Assembly: GCA_963402885.1 (NCBI GenBank)
Contig: OY727099.1
Coordinates: 16,635,001-16,699,000 of the forward strand
Direction: 5' to 3'
Origin: Antedon bifida
Taxonomy: Eukaryota; Echinodermata; Crinoidea; Comatulida; Antedonidae
DNA: 64,000 nt
The position numbers and the translations under genes were made by a program. Below the pieces are notes generated by a model that saw only the letters and a list, made by a program, of their open reading frames with translations, did no database searches and was not told where the DNA came from. The number at the start of each line of letters is the position of its first letter. Within the stretch, counting starts at the first letter, position 1. Shown here piece by piece: positions 25,216 to 37,688 of the stretch.

Positions 25216-26757
25216 TGGTCTAAAACGTCTCCAAATACGATATTAAGCTATTGTATGCACTTTGATGTTTTTGTGTGAAAAGTTTTTTTGAAATGCACAA
25301 AATGGTCTAAAACGTCTCAAATGCGATTTGGAACTCTTTTGTGCACTTTGATGTTTTTGTGTAACCAAGTTTCATCGAAATGCACAAAATGGTCTAAAAC
25401 GTCTCCAAATGCGATTTGAAGCTATTTTGTGCACTTTAATGTTTTGTGTGAAAAGTTTTATCGAAATGCTCAAAATGGTCTAAAACGTCTCCAAATACTA
25501 TATTAAGCTATTGTATGCACTTTGATGTTTTTGAGTGAAAAGTTTTTTCGAAATGCTCAAAATGGTCTAAAACGTCTCCAAATGCGATTTGGAGCTCTTT
25601 TGTGCACTTTGATGTTTTGTGTCAAAGGTTTTATAGAAATGCTCGAAATGGTCTAAAACGGTTTCAAATGTGATTTTAAGCACTTTGATGTTTTTGTGTA
25701 ACTAAGTTTCATCGAAATGCACAAAATGGTCTAAAACGTCTGCAAATGCGATTTGAAGATATTTTATGCACTTTGATGGTTTTGTGTGAAAAGTTTCATC
25801 GAAATGCACAAAATGGTCTAAAACGTCTCCAAATACGATATTAAGCTATTGTATGCACTTTGATGTTTTTGTGTGAAAAGTTTCATCGAAATGCACAAAA
25901 TGGTCTAAAACGTCTCCAAATGCGATTTGAAGCTATTTTATGCACTTTTATGTTTTGTGTGAAAAGTTTCATCGAAATGCACAAAATGGTCTAAAACGTC
26001 TCCAAATATGATAGTAAGCTATTGTATGCACTTTGATGTTTTTGTGTGAAAAGTTTTTTCGAAATGCACAAAATGGTCTAAAACGTCTCAAATGCGATTT
26101 GGAACTCTTTTGTGCACTTTGATGTTTTTGTGTAACCAAGTTTCATCGAAATGCACAAAATGGTCTAAAACGTCTCCAAATGCGATTTGAAGCTATTTTG
26201 TGCACTTTAATGTTTTGTGTGAAAAGTTTTATCGAAATGCTCAAAATGGTCTAAAACGTCTCCAAATACTATATTAAGCTATTGTATGCACTTTGATGTT
26301 TTTGAGTGAAAAGTTTTTTCGAAATGCTCAAAATGGTCTAAAACGTCTCCAAATGCGATTTTGAGTTCTTTTGTGCACTTTGATGTTTTGTGTCAAAAGT
26401 TTTATAGAAATGCTCGAAATGGTTTAAAACGGTTTCAAATGTGATTTTAAGCACTTTGATGTTTTTGTGTAACTAAGTTTCATCGAAATGCACAAAATGG
26501 TCTAAAACGTCTGCAAATGCGATTTGAAGATATTTTATGCACTTTGATGGTTTTGTGTGAAAAGTTTCATCGAAATGCACAAAATGGTCTAAAACGTCTC
26601 CAAATACGATATTAAGCTATTGTATGCACTTTGATGTTTTTGTGTGAAAAGTTTTTTCGAAATGCACAAAATGGTCTAAAACGTCTCCAAATGAGATAAT
26701 AAGCTGTTGTATGCACATTGATGTTTTTGTTTGAAAAGTTTTTTCGAAATGCACAAA
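25216..26757 (+). repeat. 771-bp nine-monomer tandem duplication
   Basis: Units 25,216-25,986 and 25,987-26,757 are aligned at a constant 771 bp. The diagnostic mark is a one-base-short GTCTCAAATGCG at 25,314 and 26,085. Differences include CGATATTAAGC against TGATAGTAAGC near 26,010, TTTGGAGCTC against TTTTGAGTTC near 26,360, and a different last monomer (TTTCATCG against TTTTTTCG). Confidence 0.85.
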
Positions 26758-27702
26758 ATGGTCTAAAACGTCTCCAAATGCGATAATAAGCTGTTGTATG
26801 CACATTGATGTTTTTGTTTGAAAAGTTTCATCGAAATGCACAAAATGGTCTAAAACGTCTCCAAATACGATATTAAGCTATTGTATGCACTTTGTTGTTT
26901 TTGTGTAAAAAGTTTCATCGAAATGCACAAATTGGTCAAAAATGTCTCCAAATGCGATTTGAAGCTATTTTGTGCACTTTTATGTTTTGGGTGAAAAGTT
27001 TCATCGAGATGCACAAAATTGTCTAAAACGTCTCCAAATGCGATTTGAAGCTATTTTGTGCACTTTAATGTTTTGTGTGAAAAGTTTTATCGAAATGCAA
27101 AAAATGGTCTAAAACGTCTCCAAATACGATATTAAGCTATTGTATGCACTTTGATGTTTTTGTGTGAAAAGTTTTTTCGAAATGCACAAAATGGTCTAAA
27201 ACGTCTCCAAATGCGATTTGGAGCTCTTTTGTGCACTTTGATGTTTTGTGTCAAAAGTTTTATAGAAATGCTCGAAATGGTCTAAAACGGTTTCAAATGT
27301 GATTTTAAGCACTTTGATGTTTTTGTGTAACTAAGTTTCATCGAAATGCACAAAATGGTCTAAAACGTCTCCAAATACGATATTAAGATATTGTATGCAC
27401 TTTGTTGTTTTTGTGTGAAAAGTTTTTTCGAAATGCACAAAATGGTCTAAAACGTCTCCAAATGCGATAATAAGCTGTTGTATGCACATTGAAGTTTTTG
27501 TTTGAAAAGTTTCATCGAAATGCACAAAATGGTCTAAAACGTCTCCAAATACGATATTAAGCTATTGTATGCACTTTGTTGTTTTTGTGTACAAAGTTTC
27601 ATCGAAATGCACAAAATGGTCTAAAACGTCTCCAAATGCGATTTGAAGCTATTTTGTGCACTTTGATGTTTTGTGTGAAAAGTTTTTTCGAAATGCACAA
27701 AA
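26758..27702 (+). repeat. Mosaic link between the 771-bp repeat and segment S copy 2
   Basis: It contains E, A, I-type (GGGTG, CGAGATG), D, A, B, C and E monomers. Part of it (about 27.04-27.4 kb) resembles the run near 10.95-11.3 kb. A unique GTGTACAAAG variant occurs near 27,588. Confidence 0.72.
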
Positions 27703-30700
27703 TGGTCTAAAACGTCTCCAAATGCGATTTGGAACTCTTTTGTGCACTTTGATGTTTTTGTGTAACCAATTTTCATCGAAATGCACAAAATGGTCTAAAA
27801 CGTCTCCAAATGCGATTTGAAGCTATTTTGTGCACTTTAATGTTTTGTGTGAAAAGTTTTATCGAAATGCTCAAAATGGTCTAAAACGTCTCCAAATACT
27901 ATATTAAGCTATTGTATGCAGTTTGATGTTTTTGTGTGAAAAGTTTTTTCGAAATGCACAAAATGGTCTAAAACATCTCCAAATGCGATTTGGAACTATT
28001 TTGTGCACTTTGATGTTTTTGTGTAACCAAGTTTCATCGAAATGCACAAAATGGTCTAAAACGTCTCCAAATGCGATTTGAAGCTATTTTATGCACTTTT
28101 ATGTTTTGTGTGAAAAGTTTCAAAATGGTCTAAAACGTCTCCAAATACTATATTAAGCTATTGTATGCACTTTGATGTTTTTGAGTGAAAAGTTTTTTCG
28201 AAATGCTCAAAATGGTCTAAAACGTCTCCAAATGCGATTTGGAGCTCTTTTGTGCACTTTGATGTTTTGTGTCAAAAGTTTTATAGAAATGCTCGAAATG
28301 GTCTAAAACGGTTTCAAATGTGATTTTAAGCACTTTGATGTTTTTGTGTAACTAAGTTTCATCGAAATGCACAAAATGGTCTAAAACGTCTGCAAATGCG
28401 ATTTGAAGATATTTTATGCACTTTGATGGTTTTGTGTGAAAAGTTTCATCGAAATGCACAAAATGGTCAAAAACGTCTCCAAATACGATAATAAGCTGTT
28501 GTATGCACATTGATGTTTTTGTGTGAAAAGTTTCATCGAAATGCACAAAATGGTCTAAAACGTCTCCAAATACGATAATAAGCTGTTGTATGCACATTGA
28601 TGTTTTTGTTTGAAAAGTTTCATCGAAATGCACAAAATGGTCTAAAACGTCTCCAAATACGATATTAAGCTATTGTATGCACTTTGTTGTTTTTGTGTAA
28701 AAAGTTTCATCGAAATGCACAAATTGGTCAAAAATGTCTCCAAATGCGATTTGAAGCTATTTTGTGCACTTTTATGTTTTGGGTGAAAAGTTTCATCGAG
28801 ATGCACAAAATGGTCTAAAACGTCTCCAAATACGATATTAAGCTATTGTATGCACTTTTATGTTTTTGTGTGAAAAGTTTCATCGAAATGCACAAAATGG
28901 TCTAAAACGTCTCCAAAAACGATATTAAGCTATTGTATGCACTTTGATGTTTTTGTGTGAAAAGTTTTTTCGAAATGCACAAAATGGTCTAAAACGTCTC
29001 CAAATGCCATAATAAGCTGTTGTATGCACATTGATGTTTTTGTTTGAAAAGTTTCATCGAAATGCACAAAATGGTCTAAAACGTCTCCAAATACGATATT
29101 AAGCTATTGTATGCACTTTGTTGTTTTTGTGTAAAAAGTTTCATCGAAATGCACAAAATGGTCAAAAATGTCTCCAAATGCGATTTGAAGCTATTTTGTG
29201 CACTTTTATGTTTTGGGTGAAAAGTTTTATCGAAATGCACAAAATGGTCTAAAACGTCTCCAAATACGATATTAAGCTATTGTATGCACTTTGATGTTTT
29301 TGTGTTAAAAGTTTTTTCGAAATGCACAAAATGGTCTAAAACGTCTCCAAATGCGATTTGGAACTCTTTTGTGCACTTTGATGTTTTTGTGTAACCAAGT
29401 TTTAACCAAGTTTCATAGAAATGCACAAAATGGTCTAAAACGTCTCCAAATACTATATTAAGCTATTGTATGCACTTTGATGTTTTTGAGTGAAAAGTTT
29501 TTTCGAAATGCTCAAAATGGTCTAAAACGTCTCAAAATGCGATTTGGAGCTTTTTTGTGCACTTTGATGTTTTGTGTCAAAGGTTTTATAGAAATGCTCG
29601 AAATGGTCTAAAACGGTTTCAAATGTGATTTTTAGCACTTTGATGTTTTTGTGTAACTAAGTTTCATCGAAATGCACAAAATGGTCTAAAACGTCTGCAA
29701 ATGCGATTTGAAGATATTTTATGCACTTTGATGGTTTTGTGTGAAAAGTTTCATCGAAATGCACAAAATGGTCTAAAACGTCTCCAAATATGATATTAAG
29801 CTATTGTTTGCACTTTGATGTTTTTGTGTGAAAGTTTTTTCGAAATGCACAAAATGGTCTAAAACGTCTCCAAATGCGATTTGGAACTCTTTTGTGCACT
29901 TTGATGTTTTTGTGTAACCAAGTTTCATCGAAATGCACAAAATGGTCTAAAACGTCTCCAAATGCGATTTGAAGCTATTTTGTGCACTTTAATGTTTTGT
30001 GTGAAAAGTTTTATCGAAATGCTCAAAATGGTCTAAAACGTCTCCAAATACTATATTAAGCTATTGTATGCATTTTGATGTTTTTGAGTGAAAAGTTTTT
30101 TCGAAATGCTCAAAATGGTCTAAAACGGAGCTCTTTTGTGCACTTTGATGTTTTGTGTCAAAAGTTTTATAGAAATGCTCGAAATGGTCTAAAACGGTTT
30201 CAAATGTGATTTTAAGCACTTTTATGTTTTTGTGTAACTAAGTTTCATCGAAATGCACAAAATGGTCTAAAACGTCTGCAAATGCGATTTGAAGATATTT
30301 TATGCACTTTGATGGTTTTGTGTGAAAAGTTTCATCGAAATGCACAAAATGGTCAAAAACGTCTCCAAATACGATAATAAGCTGTTGTATGCACATTGAT
30401 GTTTTTGTGTGAAAAGTTTCATCGAAATGCACAAAATGGTCTAAAACGTCTCCAAATACGATATTAAGCTATTGTATGCACTTTGATGTTTTTGTGTGAA
30501 AAGTTTTTTCGAAATGCACAAAATGGTCTAAAACGTCTCCAAATGCGATAATAAGCTGTTGTATGCACATTGATGTTTTTGTTTGAAAAGTTTCATCGAA
30601 ATGCACAAAATGGTCTAAAACGTCTCCAAATGCGATTTGAAGCTATTTTGTGCACTTTAATGTTTTGTGTGAAAAGTTTTATCGAAATGCTCAAAATGGT

Positions 30701-30862
30701 CTAAAACGGTTTCAAATGTGATTTTAAGCACTTTGATATTTTTGTGTAATCAAGTTTTTTCGAAATGCACAAAATGGTCTAAAACGTCTCCAAATGCGAT
30801 TTGGAACTCTTTTGTGCACTTTGATGTTTTTGTGTAACCAAGTTTCATCGAAATGCACAAAA
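27703..30862 (+). repeat. Segment S, copy 2
   Basis: It aligns with copy 1 at offset 11,455 bp to about 29.39 kb and at 11,449 bp after 30.13 kb. The 6-bp change is fully explained by an 11-bp local duplication near 29,394-29,415 (AACCAAG repeated) and a 17-bp deletion near 30,127 (AAAACG joined to GAGCTC). Other private changes are AAACATCTCC near 27,975 and GCCATAATAAG near 29,007. The segment then runs directly into the 851-bp HOR. Confidence 0.9.
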
Positions 30863-31547
30863 TGGTCTAAAACGTCTCCAAATACTATATTAAGCTATTG
30901 TATGCACTTTGATGTTTTTGAGTGAAAAGTTTTTACGAAATGCTCAAAATGGTCTAAAACGTCTCCAAATGCGATTTGGAGCTCTTTTGTGCACTTTGAT
31001 GTTTTGTGTCAAAAGTTTTATAGAAATGCTCGAAATGGTCTAAAACGGTTTCAAATGTGATTTTAAGCACTTTGATGTTTTTGTGTAACTAAGTTTCATC
31101 GAAATGCACAAAATGGTCTAAAACGTCTGCAAATGCGATTTGAAGATATTTTATGCACTTTGATGGTTTTGTGTGAAAAGTTTCATCGAAATGCACAAAA
31201 TGGTAAAAAACGTCTCCAAATACGATAATAAGCTGTTGTATGCACATTGATGTTTTTGTGTGAAAAGTTTCATCGAAATGCACAAAATGGTCTAAAACGT
31301 CTCCAAATACGATATTAAGCTATTGTATGCACTTTGATGTTTTTGTGTGAAAAGTTTTTTCGAAATGCACAAAATGGTCTAAAACGTCTCCAAATGCGAT
31401 AACAAGCTGTTGTATGCACATTGATGTTTTTGTTTGAAAAGTTTCATCGAAATGCACAAAATGGTCTAAAACGTCTCCAAATACGATATTAAGCTATTTT
31501 GTGCACTTTAATGTTTTGTGTAAAAAGTTTTATCGAAATGCTCAAAA
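30029..31547 (+). repeat. 851-bp ten-monomer HOR, left tract
   Basis: The first copy (30,029-30,862) is 834 bp because of the 17-bp deletion near 30,127. The second (30,863-31,547) has the first eight monomers. Order is A (CTATATT, GAGTG), B, C, G, E, A, E, D-like, 78-bp C-like (TTTGATATT), J. The same ten-monomer order is at 53,923-56,308 and partly at 57,923-58,607. The tract ends one partial monomer before the inverted block. Confidence 0.87.
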
Positions 31548-31627
31548 TGGTCTAAAACGTCTCCAAATACTATATTAAGCTATTGTATGCACTTTGATGT
31601 TTTTGAGTGAAAAGTTTTTTCGAAATG

Positions 31628-31970
31628 GCTTAATATCGTATTTGGAGACGTTTTAGACCATTTTGTGCATCTCGATGAAACTTTTCACCCAAAACATAAA
31701 AGTGCATACAATAGCTTAATATCGTATTTGGAGACGTTTTAGACCATTTTGTGCATTTCGATGAAACTTTTTACACAAAAACAACAAAGTGCATACAATA
31801 GCTTAATATCGTATTTGGAGACGTTTTAGACCATTTTGTGCATTTCGAAAAAACTTTTCACACAAAAACATCAAAGTGCATACAATAGCTTAATATCGTA
31901 TTTGGAGACGTTTTAGACCATTTTGTGCATTTCGAAAAAACTTTTCACACAAAAACATCAATGTGCATAC
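31628..31970 (-). repeat. Inverted block of about four monomers
   Basis: Between 31,627 and 31,971 the satellite reads in the opposite orientation. AGACCA (reverse complement of TGGTCT) occurs at 31,655, 31,741, 31,828 and 31,915, spaced 86-87 bp. The left join is CGAAATG|GCTTAATATCG; the right join is GTGCATAC|GT|TGCACATTG. Read on the minus strand the content is an E-like start, two A monomers ending TTTTTTCG, an A monomer with TTTGTTG and GTGTAAAAAG, and a GGGTG/CGAGATG A monomer. That order most resembles the forward run at about 32.93-33.31 kb, suggesting an inverted duplicate of nearby sequence with one or two monomers fewer. Confidence 0.95.
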
Positions 31971-31988
31971 GTTGCACATTGATGTTTT
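31952..31988. other. Fold-back palindrome at the inversion boundary
   Basis: AAAACATCAATGTGCA (31,952-31,967) and its exact reverse complement TGCACATTGATGTTTT (31,973-31,988) flank a 5-base centre TACGT. This 16-bp-arm inverted repeat marks the place where the strand orientation turns back to forward, as expected from fold-back or snap-back repair. It could extrude as a hairpin. Confidence 0.92.
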
Positions 31989-34900
31989 GGTTTGAAAAGT
32001 TTCATCGAAATGCACAAAATGGTCTAAAACGTCTCCAAATACGATATTAAGCTATTGTATGCACTTTGTTGTTTTTGTGTAAAAAGTTTCATCGAAATGC
32101 ACAAAATGGTCAAAAATGTCTCCAAATGCGATTTGAAGCTATTTTGGGCACTTTTATGTTTTGGGTGAAAAGTTTCATCGAAATGCACAAAATGGTCTAA
32201 AACGTCTCCAAATACGATATTAAGCTATTGTATGCACTTTGATGTTTTTGTGTTAAAAGTTTTTTCGAAATGCACAAAATGGTCTAAAACGTCTCCAAAT
32301 GCGATTTGGAACTCTTTTGTGCACTTTGATGTTTTTGTGTAACCAAGTTTCATCGAAATGCACAAAATGGTCTAAAACGTCTCCAAATACGATATTAAGC
32401 TATTTTGTGCACTTTAATGTTTTTGAGTGAAAAGTTTTATCGAAATGCTCAAAATGGTCTAAAACGTCTCAAAATGCGATTTGGAGCTCTTTTGTGCACT
32501 TTGATGTTTTGTGTCAAAAGTTTTATAGAAATGCTCGAAATGGTCTAAAACGGTTTCAAATGTGATTTTAAGCACTTTGATGTTTTTGTGTAACTAAGTT
32601 TCATCGAAATGCACAAAATGGTCTAAAACGTCTGCAAATGCGATTTGAAGATATTTTATGCACTTTGATGGTTTTGTGTGAAAAGTTTCATCGAAATGCA
32701 CAAAATGGTCAAAAACGTCTCCAAATACGATAATAAGCTGTTGTATGCACATTGATGTTTTTGTGTGAAAAGTTTCATCGAAATGCACAAAATGGTCTAA
32801 AACGTCTCCAAATACGATATTAAGCTATTGTATGCACTTTGATGTTTTTGTGTGAAAAGTTTTTTCGAAATGCACAAAATGGTCTAAAACGTCTCCAAAT
32901 GCGATAATAAGCTGTTGTATGCACATTGATGTTTTTGTGTGAAAAGTTTTTTCGAAATGCACAAAATGGTCTAAAACGTCTCCAAATGCGATATTAAGCT
33001 ATTGTATGCACTTTGATGTTTTTGTGTGAAAAGTTTTTTCGAAATGCACAAAATGGTCTAAAACGTCTCCAAATGCGACAATAAGCTGTTGTATGCACAT
33101 TGATGTTTTTGTTTGAAAAGTTTCATCGAAATGCACAAAATGGTCTAAAACGTCTCCAAATACGATATTAAGCTATTGTATGCACTTTGTTGTTTTTGTG
33201 TAAAAAGTTTCATCGAAATGCACAAAATGGTCTAAAACGTCTCCAAATACGATATTAAGCTATTGTATGCACTTTTATGTTTTGGGTGAAAAGTTTCATC
33301 GAGATGCACAAAATGGTCTAAAACGTCTCCAAATACGATATTAAGCTATTGTATGCACTTTTATGTTTTTGTGTGAAAAGTTTCATCGAAATGCACAAAA
33401 TGGTCTAAAACGTCTCCAAATACGATATTAAGCTATTGTATGCACTTTTATGTTTTGGGTGAAAAGTTTCATCGAGATGCACAAAATGGTCTAAAACGTC
33501 TCCAAATACGATATTAAGCTGTTGTATGCACATTGATGTTTTTGTGTGAAAAGTTTCATCGAAATGCACAAAATGGTCTAAAACGTCTCCAAATACGATA
33601 TTAAGCTATTGTATGCACTTTGTTGTTTTTGTGTAAAAAGTTTCATCGAAATGCACAAAATGGTCAAAAATGTCTCCAAATGCGATTTGAAGCTATTTTG
33701 TGCACTTTTATGTTTTGGGTGAAACGTTTCATCGAAATGCACAAAATGGTCTAAAACGTCTCCAAATACGATATTAAGCTATTGTATGCACTTTGATGTT
33801 TTTGTGTTAAAAGTTTTTTCGAAATGCACAAAATGGTCTAAAACGTCTCCAAATGCGATTTGGAACTCTTTTGTGCACTTTGATGTTTTTGTGTAACCAA
33901 GTTTCATCGAAATGCACAAAATGGTCTAAAACGTCTCCAAATGCGATTTGAAGCTATTTTGTGCACTTTAATGTTTTGTGTAATGAAACGCACAAAATGG
34001 TCTAAAACGTCTCCAAATGCGATTTGAAGCTATTTTGTGCACTTTGTTGTTTTGTGTGAAAAGTTTCATCGAAATGCACAAAATGGTCTAAAACGTCTCC
34101 AAATACGATATCAAGCTATTGTATGCACTTTGTTGTTTTTGTGTGAAAAGTTTCATCGAAATGCACAAAATGGTCTAAAACGTCTCCAAATGCGATTTGA
34201 AGCTATTTTATGCACTTTTATGTTTTGTGAGAAAAGTTTCATCCAAATGCAAAAAATTGTCTAAAACGTCTCCAAATACGATATTAAGCTATTGTATGCA
34301 CTTTGATGTTTTTGTGTGAAAAGTTTTTTCGAAATGCACAAAATGGTCTAAAACGTCTCCAAATGCGATAATAAGCTGTTGTATGCACATTGATGTTTTT
34401 GTTTGAAAAGTTTCATCGAAATGCACAAAATGGTCTAAAACGTCTCCAAATACGATATTAAGCTATTGTATGCACTTTGTTGTTTTTGTGTAAAAAGTTT
34501 CATCGAAATGCACAAAATGGTCTAAAACGTCTCCAAATACGATATTAAGCTATTGTATGCACTTTTATGTTTTGGGTGAAAAGTTTCATCGAGATGCACA
34601 AAATGGTCTAAAACGTCTCCAAATACGATATTAAGCTATTGTATGCACTTTTATGTTTTTGTGTGAAAAGTTTCATCGAAATGCACAAAATGGTCTAAAA
34701 CGTCTCCAAATACGATATTAAGCTATTGTATGCACTTTTATGTTTTGGGTGAAAAGTTTCATCGAGATGCACAAAATGGTCTAAAACGTCTCCAAATACG
34801 ATATTAAGCTGTTGTATGCACATTGATGTTTTTGTGTGAAAAGTTTCATCGAAATGCACAAAATGGTCTAAAACGTCTCCAAATACGATATTAAGCTATT

Positions 34901-37688
34901 GTATGCACTTTGTTGTTTTTGTGTAAAAAGTTTCATCGAAATGCACAAAATGGTCAAAAATGTCTCCAAATGCGATTTGAAGCTATTTTGTGTACTTTTA
35001 TGTTTTGGGTGAAACGTTTCATCGAAATGCACAAAATGGTCTAAAACGTCTCCAAATACGATATTAAGCTATTGTATGCACTTTGTTGTTTTTGTGTAAA
35101 AAGTTTCATCGAAATGCACAAAATGGTCAAAAATGTCTCCAAATGCGATTTGAAGCTATTTTGTGCACTTTGTTGTTTTGTGTGAAAAGTTTCATCGAAA
35201 TGCACAAAATGGTCTAAAACGTCTCCAAATACGATATTAAGCTATTGTATGCACTTTGTTGTTTTTGTGTGAAAAGTTTCATCGAAATGCACAAAATGGT
35301 CTAAAACGTCTCCAAATGCGATTTGAAGCTATTTTATGCACTTTTATGTTTTGTGAGAAAAGTTTCATCTAAATGCAAAAAATGGTCTAAAACGTCTCCA
35401 AATACGATATTAAGCTATTGTATGCACTTTGATGTTTTTGTGTGAAAAGTTTTTTCGAAATGCACAAAATGGTCTAAAACGTCTCCAAATGCGATTTGGA
35501 ACTCTTTTGTGCACTTTGATGTTTTTGTGTAACCAATTTTCATCGAAATGCACAAAATGGTCTAAAACGTCTCCAAATGCGATTTGAAGCTATTTTATGC
35601 ACTTTAATGTTTTGTGTGAAAAGTTTTATCGAAATGCTCAAAATGGTCTAAAACGGTTTCAAATGTGATTTTAAGCACTTTGATATTTTTGTGTAATCAA
35701 GTTTTTTCGAAATGCACAAAATGGTCTAAAACGTCTCCAAATGCGATATTAAGCTATTTTGTGCACTTTGATGTTTTGTGTAATGAAACGCACAAAATGG
35801 TCTAAAACGTCTCCAAATGCGATTTGAAGCTATTTTGTGCACTTTGATGTTGTGTGTGAAAAGTTTCATCGAAATGCACAAAGTGGTCTAAAACGTCTCC
35901 AAATACGATATTAAGATATTGTATGCACTTTGTTGTTTTTGTGTGAAAAGTTTCATCGAAATGCACAAAATGGTCTAAAACGTCTCCAAATGCGATTTGA
36001 AGCTATTTTGTGCACTTTGATGTTTTGTGTAAAAAGTTTCATCGAAATGCACAAAACGGTCTAAAACGTCTCCAAATACGATATTAAGCTATTGTATGCA
36101 CTTTGATGTTTTTGTGTGAAAAGTTTTAACGAAATGCACAAAATGGTCTAAAACGTCTCCAAATCCGTTTTGAAGCTATTCTAAGCACTTTGGTGTTTTT
36201 ATGTTAACATGTTTTTTCGTAATGCTCAAAATGTTCTAAAACGGTTTCAAATGTGATTTTAAGCACTTTGATGTTTTTGTGTAATCAAGTTTCATCGAAA
36301 TGCACAAAATGGTCTAAAACGTCTGCAAATGCGATTTGAAGCTATTTTGTGCACTTTGATGGTTTGTGTGAAAAGTTTCATCGAAATGCACAAAATGGTC
36401 TAAAACGTCTCCAAATACTATATTAAGCTATTGTATGCACTTTGATGTTTTTGAGTGAAAAGTTTTTTCGAAATGCTCAAAATGGTCTAAAACGTCTCCA
36501 AATGCGATTTGGAGCTCTTTTGTGCATTTTGATGTTTTGTGTCAAAAGTTTTATAGAAATGCTCGAAATGGTCTAAAACGGTTTCAAATGTGATTTTAAG
36601 CACTTTGATGTTTTTGTGTAACTAAGTTTCATCGAAATGCACAAAATGGTCTAAAACGTCTGCAAATGCGATTTGAAGATATTTTATGCACTTTGATGGT
36701 TTTGTGTGAAAAGTTTCATCGAAATGCACAAAATGGTCAAAAACGTCTCCAAATACGATAATAAGCTGTTGTATGCACATTGATGTTTTTGTGTGAAAAG
36801 TTTCATCGAAATGCACAAAATGGTCTAAAACGTCTCCAAATACGATATTAAGCTATTGTATGCACTTTGATGTTTTTGTGTGAAAAGTTTTTTCGAAATG
36901 CACAAAATGGTCTAAAACGTCTCCAAATGCGATAATAAGCTGTTGTATGCACATTGATGTTTTTGTTTGAAAAGTTTCATCGAAATGCACAAAATGGTCT
37001 AAAACGTCTCCAAATACGATATTAAGCTATTGTATGCACTTTGTTGTTTTTGTGTAAAAAGTTTCATCGAAATGCACAAAATGGTCTAAAACGTCTCCAA
37101 ATACGATATTAAGCTATTGTATGCACTTTTATGTTTTGGGTGAAAAGTTTCATCGAGATGCACAAAATGGTCTAAAACGTCTCCAAATACGATATTAAGC
37201 TATTGTATGCACTTTTATGTTTTGGGTGAAAAGTTTCATCGAGATGCACAAAATGGTCTAAAACGTCTCCAAATACGATATTAAGCTGTTGTATGCACAT
37301 TGATGTTTTTGTGTGAAAAGTTTCATCGAAATGCACAAAATGGTCTAAAACGTCTCCAAATACGATATTAAGCTATTGTATGCACTTTGTTGTTTTTGTG
37401 TAAAAAGTTTCATCGAAATGCACAAAATGGTCAAAAATGTCTCCAAATGCGATTTGAAGCTATTTTGTGCACTTTTATGTTTTGGGTGAAACGTTTCATC
37501 GAAATGCACAAAATGGTCTAAAACGTCTCCAAATACGATATTAAGCTATTGTATGCACTTTGATGTTTTTGTGTTAAAAGTTTTTTCGAAATGCACAAAA
37601 TCGTCTAAAACGTCTCCAAATGCGATTTGGAACTCTTTTGTGCACTTTGATGTTTTTGTGTAACCAAGTTTCATCGAAATGCACAAAA
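31989..37688 (+). repeat. Satellite domain poor in B-C-G modules, proximal part
   Basis: Only two B-C-G modules occur here (C ends near 32,590 and 36,618). The rest is dominated by A, D, E, H and GGGTG/CGAGATG monomers. A run at about 32,975-33,790 recurs 1,290 bp downstream (34,265-35,080). About 35,131-37,210 is segment T copy 2, including an F monomer at 36,144-36,231. No gene or unique sequence was seen. Confidence 0.78.

Noticed and set aside
31628-31970. Inverted block as a transposon with terminal inverted repeats
   Set aside because: The block consists entirely of the same satellite in reverse, has no foreign core, and shows no target-site duplication.
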